Assembly: GCA_964633445.1 (NCBI GenBank)
Contig: CAZWFW010000022.1
Location: 1 to 17,329, forward strand
Length of the DNA: 17,329 bases
Reading direction: 5' to 3'
Origin: CAZWFW01 sp964633445
GTDB taxonomy: Archaea > Undinarchaeota > CAZWFW01
The translations under genes and the position numbers were made by a program. Numbering within the stretch: the first letter of the stretch is position 1; every line of letters begins with the position of its first letter. Shown here piece by piece: positions 11,705-17,329 of the stretch. The notes under the pieces were generated by a model. It made no database searches, was not told where the DNA came from, and saw nothing but the letters and a program-made list of their open reading frames with translations.

Positions 11705-14700
11705 ATGATCAGGGCCCAAGTTAGCACGGAATTTCTTGCAGTAGCAATTTTAGCTCTTATAATATTTGTAGGTGTTTTAATTGCAGTTAATCAAGGTGTT
11801 ATCTCTTATACTAATGCTAATAGAATTGCAGACGCTCAGGTAGCCGTGAATAAGATTGCTGAGGCTGCAGACATAGTATATGCTCAAGGATATCCCGCCA
11901 GAACAATTGTTAGGGTTTTTATACCTCCAGGTATCGATGCTGAGAATACATATGTGAGGGGAAGAACTGTAAATATCAGAGTTGCTAATCAGGATATTTG
12001 GGCCAATTCTAAAGCTGAGTTAAAAGGGAAAGTGCCTACAAGTCCTGGCTATCATTTTATTCTTGTTGAAGCTACTAGAGAGGGATACGTGCTCATTGGT
12101 GCTGTTAGCTTAATTTTAGATCCTCCCCGTTTCTCGAAATCAATTCCAGAAGGGCAGAGTGATACCCAACTACTGAGAATTGGAAATGCTGGTGAAAAGC
12201 CGTTGTATAATGTTACTCTAACTGCACATGGTCAAATTGCTAATTGGATAACGTTCAGCAATAACAATTTCGATGTATTGCCCGGACAGGTTGTTGAGGT
12301 TGTTGCAAATATTAGCGTGCCGCCTGGCACAACATACGGTGCTTACACTGGCTACATCTTAGCAGCATCTGGTGATGAATCTGCAATTGCTTACGCTACA
12401 ATTTATGTTGAAAAACTCTACGTAATATTGAGTTTTTCACCTTCAATTTGGCAGACAAACATTACTTGGAACGAAACCCTAGCAAAATCATTTTCACTGT
12501 GTAATAATGGAAATACTGATTTAACGGTTGATTTCAACGCCACGCAAGAAGTTGCTAATTATGTAACGCTAGGCTATGTTTTAAGCTCGGGAACGATTAC
12601 TACGCAGGGATGGGAAAATGAGACTGCTAGCTATGAAAATTATGCAACAATAAGGCGAAATGTTCCTTATAGGCTAAGTAATGGGGATTGGGCACTTGTT
12701 CTAAATTTGGTGAATAATATAACAACAGGTAGAGCTTATGAAATGAGAGTATACTTCAATTCTAGTCAAACTCAGGATATTAGTCCTTACAGACTTTATG
12801 TGATTAATGCTGGTGCTGAAGATGGAGAAGCATATTATCCTCAAGACGTAACTGCTGGAGATGTTGATAGCACTTCAACACCTGCCATATATAACAATTC
12901 CTGGTATGCACACTGGAATGCCGATGGTGGTGAAATATTCTATGTTGAGATTGAATTGCCAAAACATGTTGATCCTGATAGTGTAACTTTTACTATAGAT
13001 TTGGAGGAATACAAACTTGCAGCAGATAGTGATACTGAGGCATATAATGACCCAAATATTCTGGAGAATAATCTACTCTTTATTTACCTTGCTGATGGAA
13101 CAGCTCTTCACCCATCTTTAGCAACAAACACAGCAAGAGCCACACCAGACAGAAACCCAGGATCAATAGTATTTGATTTGGGTTCGGAATACAGGAACGT
13201 GTTTTTAATTTTGGAGCCAGTTACTCAAGCAAAGGATCCTTACATCTACGTTAATGGTAACCCAGTTTACTGGGGTTATGGGCTTGAGAATTACACCATA
13301 ATTAACATTACAGATTACGTAACTGCAAGCGATACGAACACAATTCTAATAAAAACAAGTAATGATGCTAAGATTAAGTATTATGTAGTTGTTAATGGTC
13401 CTTGCACAGTTCCAGCATTGTCATGCATTTACACTTTTGGTATTGCAAGTATGCCATACAATGCTACAATCAGCGTTTATTCAGGCATAGCTTATGCAAG
13501 ATCAACTACTGGCGAGCAAGCAGATATTAATGTTGATTTAATTGTTAGGGTTCTTGAATTGTTGCCTTATTATTGGCAAAGTAGTATTAACGTTAGCAAT
13601 GTTACTATAACTACATTCTTGCTAAGGAACTGGCTAAAGAATGACGCTTTGGTTAATATAACGGTTGATGATATCTTAAGAAATGTTTCAGCAATAAGTA
13701 TTAAGCGCTACGAAATGCCTTGGTTTAACACGAGTTGGCACTTTAGGCTCCCAATTTTAGTAAATACAAGCATTACAGTAACTGATTTGCCAGTAAGGGT
13801 AACAATCGATTTTGCTGATTATATTAGCGATTTTGATCCAAACTCCACAAGAGTAATTGAAAATATAAGCGAGGTTCCCGCTGAAATTTTGCCAGTAACA
13901 CTAAATGAGAGTAATATCTTCTTTTTTAACTTAACAAGTTGTGATCCATCAACCTGCATTATTTCAGGAAATCCCCTTATAGTGCCTGGTGGCACAACCT
14001 ATGGATACATAGATCCACTAAGTTTTGATATACCTAGCACAGCACAAAATGTTAGTATTGCTTATGCTAATGCCTCACTTTATATATCTCATCAAAGAAC
14101 TTCTGATTTGGATGTATGGCTTGGTTATAATAACAGCGTTTCAAGCAGTAGCGTTCAGGTTATTGATAATGGAAACCTAATAACATCCTATTGTTCAGGA
14201 ACTACAACGTCAACAGTAATTTCGCTTAATTGCGATCTTCTAGGATTGGGATTCAATAACATAGCTAATTACACTGGAAAGACATGGTGGATAAAAATAT
14301 ATGATAGAACATTAACGCGAGATGGTCAGCTAGAAGCCTTTAACATGACAATAAATGTTACTTGGCAAACCTCATCCTTAACAACTCAGCAAATAACTTG
14401 GATAATGCAAGGCACAACACCAGCAAATACTATGCGTTTATTTTACATATACTTTGACAATTTAACTTATGCTAAGCTACCTTCTAGCCTTCCTCCCCCA
14501 AGCTATGATCCTTCTGAGGTTAACGATGGTGTAACAATAAATGTTGAAGATATGCAATTGATTAGCAACATTACAAACATACAGGTTCCTATAGATGCTA
14601 ATAGCAATGTAACAATACTCTTCACAGCTGGTAGTAACGTAGTTGGGAATTATACTGGTTACCTAAACGCAACTTTAGCGAACAATCCTAAAGGAACAAA

Positions 14701-14731
14701 TTCTTCGTTTATCAACGTTACGGTAAGCTAA
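11705..14731 (+). CDS. Large secreted surface protein with pilin-like signal peptide, DUF2341-like and P-like domains
   Basis: 1008 residues. The N-terminus MIRAQVSTEFLAVAILALII is a class III (type IV pilin-like) signal: cleavage before Gln5, the QxSxEF motif, then the hydrophobic assembly helix. The exported part is Asn/Thr/Ser-rich with many N-glycosylation sequons. Residues about 160-240 form a beta-sandwich (GNAGEKPLYNVTLTAHG..). A segment at about 672-740 (WFNTSWHFRLPILVNTS) resembles DUF2341. About 768-888 resembles a proprotein-convertase P domain (ISHQRTSDLDVWLGY, GKTWWIKIYDRTL). A last beta-sandwich closes the protein, with no C-terminal anchor. It may be a pilus-associated adhesin or surface-coat component. 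AT-rich promoter sequence at 11680-11700 suggests a very short leader. Confidence 0.82.
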   Translation: MIRAQVSTEFLAVAILALIIFVGVLIAVNQGVISYTNANRIADAQVAVNKIAEAADIVYAQGYPARTIVRVFIPPGIDAENTYVRGRTVNIRVANQDIWANSKAELKGKVPTSPGYHFILVEATREGYVLIGAVSLILDPPRFSKSIPEGQSDTQLLRIGNAGEKPLYNVTLTAHGQIANWITFSNNNFDVLPGQVVEVVANISVPPGTTYGAYTGYILAASGDESAIAYATIYVEKLYVILSFSPSIWQTNITWNETLAKSFSLCNNGNTDLTVDFNATQEVANYVTLGYVLSSGTITTQGWENETASYENYATIRRNVPYRLSNGDWALVLNLVNNITTGRAYEMRVYFNSSQTQDISPYRLYVINAGAEDGEAYYPQDVTAGDVDSTSTPAIYNNSWYAHWNADGGEIFYVEIELPKHVDPDSVTFTIDLEEYKLAADSDTEAYNDPNILENNLLFIYLADGTALHPSLATNTARATPDRNPGSIVFDLGSEYRNVFLILEPVTQAKDPYIYVNGNPVYWGYGLENYTIINITDYVTASDTNTILIKTSNDAKIKYYVVVNGPCTVPALSCIYTFGIASMPYNATISVYSGIAYARSTTGEQADINVDLIVRVLELLPYYWQSSINVSNVTITTFLLRNWLKNDALVNITVDDILRNVSAISIKRYEMPWFNTSWHFRLPILVNTSITVTDLPVRVTIDFADYISDFDPNSTRVIENISEVPAEILPVTLNESNIFFFNLTSCDPSTCIISGNPLIVPGGTTYGYIDPLSFDIPSTAQNVSIAYANASLYISHQRTSDLDVWLGYNNSVSSSSVQVIDNGNLITSYCSGTTTSTVISLNCDLLGLGFNNIANYTGKTWWIKIYDRTLTRDGQLEAFNMTINVTWQTSSLTTQQITWIMQGTTPANTMRLFYIYFDNLTYAKLPSSLPPPSYDPSEVNDGVTINVEDMQLISNITNIQVPIDANSNVTILFTAGSNVVGNYTGYLNATLANNPKGTNSSFINVTVS

Positions 14732-14743
14732 GCAAGGTTTAAA

Positions 14744-14757
14744 AATATGATCATATT
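14744..14757. terminator. 14-bp perfect palindrome between convergent genes
   Basis: AATATGATCATATT is its own reverse complement and fills most of the 28-base gap between the surface-protein stop and the stop of the HTH gene. It may act in transcription ending, but it is AT-rich and weak as a hairpin. Confidence 0.3.
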
Positions 14758-14759
14758 CT

Positions 14760-15209
14760 CTAAAAAGTTTTAGACCTTAAATTTTCAATAACATTACTAG
14801 CCTTCAGTATTGCCTCAATAAACTGCTTTAATACGCTTTCTTCAATTGCAACTGCACCTACCGACCTAAATTTTTTCTCAGCTAGAACGTCACGTTTTGT
14901 CTGATTTATTCTTAGAATGATTTTATTATCTGCCCTTTCGATAACGTCTACCCAAATTTTTTCGTATTTAGAGACATCGATCCGCTCCTCAAATTTCTTT
15001 TTCTCCTTAACGGCATAGTAAATTTTTAGCGGACCCTTTTCAATGTACTCAACTTTTTTCTCAAGCAGAAGCCTCTCAAGAATTTTTGCTACAGTATGTC
15101 TATGCATATTCAAAATTTCGCTTAATTCCTTCACAGTATAGCCATACTTACTATTTCTTAGAACTTTCAATACCCTTTCAGCATTTTTCTCTTCGCTTCG
15201 ATACCTCAT
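14760..15209 (-). CDS. Winged HTH transcriptional regulator
   Basis: 149 residues. A winged HTH lies at about 12-68: ERVLKVLRNSKYGYTVKELSEI, recognition helix NMHRHTVAKILERLLLEKK, and wing VEYIEKGPLKIYYAVKEKK. The C-terminal half (about 75-149) is a mixed alpha/beta region that may bind a ligand or dimerise (KYEKIWVDVIERADNKIIL). I cannot assign a named subfamily. A perfect 12-bp palindrome, TTGTATATACAA (15214-15225), sits four bases before its start codon and just downstream of a TATA region, the expected place for an autorepression operator. It lies convergent to the surface-protein gene and downstream of UPF0200 on the same strand, so either may be a target. Confidence 0.75.
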   Translation of the reverse strand: MRYRSEEKNAERVLKVLRNSKYGYTVKELSEILNMHRHTVAKILERLLLEKKVEYIEKGPLKIYYAVKEKKKFEERIDVSKYEKIWVDVIERADNKIILRINQTKRDVLAEKKFRSVGAVAIEESVLKQFIEAILKASNVIENLRSKTF

Positions 15210-15213
15210 ATTT

Positions 15214-15225
15214 TTGTATATACAA
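15214..15225. promoter_or_regulatory. Palindromic operator TTGTATATACAA before the HTH gene
   Basis: A perfect 12-bp palindrome between the TATA-like stretch (ATATATAATTTTTATAC read on the minus strand, 15230-15246) and the ATG at 15209. A dimeric HTH protein bound here would block initiation; the adjacent regulator is the natural candidate. Confidence 0.5.
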
Positions 15226-15320
15226 GGATGTATAAAAATTATATATGTTGTGCAAAGAGTTGATAGTTTCTAATAAATTTAAACTTTGAGCCAAGAATTC
15301 AAAAATCAGCGCAATATAAC

Positions 15321-15863
15321 TTAATAAAGATTCAACAAAACCTTTCTGACTTCTTTTTCAAGATTCTCTAAACTACCATCATTCAGGATCCTCACATCTG
15401 CTGCTTCTATCGCTTTATCTATCCCCAATAATCTTTCGTGCCTTTCTCTTTCTTCCAATTTTTTTAAGTCATCATCACTTCTATTTCTCTCTTTCAGTCT
15501 TGCAATTCTTTTATCCTTAGAGCAAACAACAGCTATTAGTTTAAAATTTTTAAATGCTTTTTTAAAAGCGCAAATTTCTTCGTAACCTCTAATACCATCG
15601 ATGCAAATTTTTTCACAACTGATATTTTTAACCTTTTCGATAATTCGCTTGGCTACAGCATCTTTACCCTCCTTTTCTCTGACTTCTATAGCAACTTTTT
15701 CCAAATTCTTCCTTTTCAACTCTAAACCTCGTTCTTTAACTTCATCTCTAACCACGTCACCCATGCTAAAAATTTTAAACCCTAATTTTTTTAATATCTT
15801 AGCAACTTCCGTTTTTCCAGAACCAGGCAGGCCAGTTAGACCAATAACAATTCTATTACCCAT
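15321..15863 (-). CDS. UPF0200 family P-loop kinase-like protein
   Basis: 180 residues, matching the archaeal UPF0200 family (P-loop NTPases related to dephospho-CoA and adenylate kinases). Walker A is GLTGLPGSGKTEVA, followed by FKIFSMGDVVRDEVKERGLE, a family-typical acceptor/lid start. CIDGIRGYEEICAFKK has the conserved DGIR, and RSDDDLKKLEERERHERLLGI is the charged helical segment seen in the family. The biochemical reaction is not established. It lies six bases downstream of the NrdG-like gene on the same strand, so the two are probably one operon; no functional link is evident from the sequence. Confidence 0.85.
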   Translation of the reverse strand: MGNRIVIGLTGLPGSGKTEVAKILKKLGFKIFSMGDVVRDEVKERGLELKRKNLEKVAIEVREKEGKDAVAKRIIEKVKNISCEKICIDGIRGYEEICAFKKAFKNFKLIAVVCSKDKRIARLKERNRSDDDLKKLEERERHERLLGIDKAIEAADVRILNDGSLENLEKEVRKVLLNLY

Positions 15864-15869
15864 TGATTT

Positions 15870-16553
15870 TTAAATTCCTCTTATTTTAACATTTTTAACA
15901 TATTTCCTTGCAACTTCGGCAAATTTCTCTAAAACTTCGGGAGGATAAGGATCAATTTTCTCAAATGACTTATCTAACGTCTTTTTATTGTTAAATTGAT
16001 TTATAACAAGTTTCTCTGCTCCCTCAATTGCTTTGCATATCCCTTCAACTTCTTTTTCCTGAATTAAACCAGGTACGGCAACAAACCTAAATTCATATTC
16101 TTTCATACTCTTAACTATTTCTATGCTCTCCTCTATTCTCCATGTATCGATATTTGCCCTTGTTACCTCTTTATATTTATCTAAGGGTGCTTTTATATCC
16201 ATGGCAATATAATCAACAATTTTAGCAAGCTCTTCAAGAATATCAGGATTTGAACCATTGGTATCGATCTTAACTGCGTAACCCATTTTCTTTAACTCTT
16301 TGCAAAATTCTGGCAAGTCGGCATGAATTGTAGGCTCTCCACCGCAAATACACACACCGTCGAGAAACCCTTTTCTTTCGTCTAAAAAATTTCTTATAAA
16401 ATCTAAAGGCAAAGCTCTTAACCTCTCATCGGTTATCAATTCAGGATTCTGGCAGAATGGACATCTAAAATTGCATCCATAAGTAAATAGGGTGCATGCT
16501 ATTCTTCCAGGAAAGTCTATTAGTGTAAGTTTTGTGATTCCCTTTATTATCAT
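15870..16553 (-). CDS. nrdG: Radical SAM activating protein, anaerobic ribonucleotide reductase type (NrdG-like)
   Basis: 227-residue small radical SAM protein. LTLIDFPGRIACTLFTYGCNFRCPFCQNPEL carries the CX3CX2C [4Fe-4S] site in the context typical of archaeal NrdG-type glycyl-radical activases. CICGGEPTIHADL is the SAM-binding GGEP motif, followed by KIDTNGSNP and YIAMDIKAPLDKY. These enzymes generate the glycyl radical of anaerobic (class III) ribonucleotide reductase. The reductase gene itself is not in the window, so another glycyl-radical or peptide substrate is possible. It is divergent from the DUF364 gene across a 116-base gap containing an inverted repeat, and is followed by UPF0200. 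Confidence 0.85.
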   Translation of the reverse strand: MIIKGITKLTLIDFPGRIACTLFTYGCNFRCPFCQNPELITDERLRALPLDFIRNFLDERKGFLDGVCICGGEPTIHADLPEFCKELKKMGYAVKIDTNGSNPDILEELAKIVDYIAMDIKAPLDKYKEVTRANIDTWRIEESIEIVKSMKEYEFRFVAVPGLIQEKEVEGICKAIEGAEKLVINQFNNKKTLDKSFEKIDPYPPEVLEKFAEVARKYVKNVKIRGI

Positions 16554-16580
16554 TCTTGAAAAATATTTTATAGAAACTTA

Positions 16581-16609
16581 TGTAAATTGTCTCTTATATT
16601 TAATTTACA
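16581..16609. promoter_or_regulatory. Inverted repeat TGTAAATT-N13-AATTTACA in the divergent promoter region
   Basis: Perfect 8-bp arms at 16581-16588 and 16602-16609 with a 13-base spacer, centred about 42 bases upstream of the NrdG-like start. The arms are about two helical turns apart centre to centre, as expected for a dimeric repressor or activator. A TATA box TTTAAATATAAA (16625-16636) for the rightward gene lies just beyond. Confidence 0.5.
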
Positions 16610-16654
16610 CAAATATTCATCCAGTTTAAATATAAATAGAAAAGTTCTTTAGAT

Positions 16655-16660
16655 GAGGAG
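16655..16660 (+). promoter_or_regulatory. Shine-Dalgarno GAGGAG for the DUF364 gene
   Basis: GAGGAG lies nine bases before ATG16670 and fixes this start. Together with the TATA box at 16625-16636 it shows a led (not leaderless) transcript. Confidence 0.55.
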
Positions 16661-16669
16661 AACGTATCT

Positions 16670-17137
16670 ATGATAGTGAAGGAGCTTAAGAAGAAAACTC
16701 TAAAGATAATGGATGAAGAATTCGAAATTCTTGATTTTTCATTTGCTTTGCCCTACACTTATGTTTTGATTGAGGGTGAAAGAGGAAAATCGCTAGGGGT
16801 TGCTATGACCCTTCAGGAGGAGATTCTGACTAATAAGTCTGAATTCGAGGATATTGATATTGAGGTTTTCATTAAAAAGGTAGATAGTCTAAACATAATT
16901 GAAAGAACTCTAGGACTAGCAGCATTGAATGCTGTTTCGCAGTATTATCTTGATTTAAGCAAGGTAAGTAGAGAAGAGGTTGTTGAAATAATTTCAGTGG
17001 AAAATATTAGAAAGATTGGTGTAGTAGGGAATATAGTTCCTATTGTTAATATTCTAAAGAATGAAGGCTACGATCTCTATATTTTTGAGAGAAATCCGAA
17101 AACTTATGACAGAAGAAACCTTAAGCGACACTTTTGA
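16670..17137 (+). CDS. DUF364/DUF4213 family protein, N-terminal part (frameshifted)
   Basis: N-terminal, enolase-like half and the start of the Rossmann-like half of a DUF364-family protein, thought to relate to heavy-metal or chelatase-type chemistry. Visible: GKSLGVAMTLQEEI (family GxA segment), RTLGLAALNAVSQYYL (conserved ALNA-type helix) and KIGVVGNIVPIVNILKNEGY (Rossmann loop), then YIFERNPK. The frame then drifts into unrelated residues and stops at 17135-17137, while the expected continuation lies in another frame from about 17103. Dropping one A of AAAA at 17099-17102 restores the protein. Strong SD and TATA box upstream; divergent from the NrdG-like gene. Confidence 0.78.
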   Translation: MIVKELKKKTLKIMDEEFEILDFSFALPYTYVLIEGERGKSLGVAMTLQEEILTNKSEFEDIDIEVFIKKVDSLNIIERTLGLAALNAVSQYYLDLSKVSREEVVEIISVENIRKIGVVGNIVPIVNILKNEGYDLYIFERNPKTYDRRNLKRHF

Positions 17138-17329
17138 GTATCATCTATTGCCAAAAATGGACGCTGTTTTAATTAGCGGAACATCCTTAGTAAATGACAC
17201 CATAGATTTTATCTTGGAACGTTCTAAAAATGTTAGGTTGAAAATTTTGGTTGGACCAACAGCTCAAGCTTTGCCAGAATTTTTTAAGGGCTATGTAACT
17301 CATGTAGCTTCGATTAAAGTTGTGGATAT
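17106..17329 (+). CDS. DUF364 family protein, C-terminal part (frameshifted, cut by window edge)
   Basis: Continuation of the DUF364 Rossmann-like domain in a second frame, open to the window end. LLPKMDAVLISGTSLVNDTI matches the family's ADVVIITGTTLVNGTLD-type motif, and KILVGPTAQALPEFF matches its VGPS.PLLPELF-type motif. The ATG at 17106 is probably internal to the joined protein and has no SD. The expected protein would end roughly 20-40 residues beyond the window. Confidence 0.75.
   Translation, partial: MTEETLSDTFEYHLLPKMDAVLISGTSLVNDTIDFILERSKNVRLKILVGPTAQALPEFFKGYVTHVASIKVVD

Noticed and set aside
12372..12380. GTGATGA within the surface-protein gene as box C
   Set aside because: No D or D' box at the required distance; ordinary coding sequence.
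15466..15478. TCATCATCAC inside UPF0200 as a C/D box
   Set aside because: The nearest CTGA is at the wrong spacing, and the bases encode the conserved Asp-rich helix.
1..17329. CRISPR arrays, tRNA or rRNA genes
   Set aside because: No regularly spaced direct repeats, no cloverleaf with a T-loop, and no rRNA segments seen on either strand.

Overview
The window is archaeal. Evidence: AT-rich, Lys/Glu-rich genes with AGA/AAG-type codons; TTTAAATA-type TATA boxes; a methanogen-type (type 2) seryl-tRNA synthetase; the wyosine enzyme Taw3; a class III (pilin-like) signal peptide on a large secreted protein; DUF131, UPF0200 and KaiC-like ATPase families; and C/D box sRNAs. The lineage cannot be fixed from this stretch. 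An uncultivated, possibly thermophilic archaeon with type 2 SerRS (a methanogen or a Bathyarchaeia-like relative) would fit. No tRNA, rRNA or CRISPR is present.

Layout. 1-1527: tail of an upstream gene, then an asparagine-synthetase-like amidotransferase that has lost its glutaminase nucleophile. 1530-1678 (minus): a promoter, a strong SD, a 29-residue very acidic mini-protein, then a C/D box sRNA. 1747-2034: a DUF131 membrane protein (minus). 2184-3062: an unrecognised protein. 3161-3311: a tnpB-less IS200/IS605-type mini-element, followed by a winged-HTH gene (3365-3712). 3687-4691: moaA on the minus strand, overlapped at both ends by C/D box sRNAs. 4724-5937: a TctA-like permease split by a frameshift at a T9 run. 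5857-6850 (minus): a GalE-type epimerase split by a second frameshift. 6909-8023: a KaiC-like ATPase and a DUF192 protein, overlapping by one base. 8020-8640 (minus): Taw3. 8695-8921: a second mini-element, directly in front of a PqqD/RRE-like gene (8945-9229). 9241-11667: an unknown helical protein, a membrane-anchored OB-fold protein and SerRS. 11705-14731: a 1008-residue surface protein. 14760-16553 (minus): an HTH regulator with a palindrome at its start, UPF0200 and an NrdG-type radical SAM activase. 16670-end: a DUF364 protein with a third frameshift, cut by the window edge.

The strongest signals beyond the genes are RNA-level. Three C/D box sRNAs share one exact 49-nt geometry (C, 12, D', 3, C', 12, D), and several guides match conserved rRNA segments as I remember them, including the 16S C1402 region. 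Two of the three overlap the ends of moaA, and its first and last codons are built from their boxes. Two IS605-like mini-elements keep a hairpin at each end and an archaeal promoter but no transposase or TnpB gene, so each could make a short RNA resembling the TnpB guide-RNA scaffold that runs into the gene downstream. Three single-base frameshifts in 17 kb, all at homopolymers, point either to assembly errors or to recoding or slippage; this should be settled before any of these genes is called a pseudogene.
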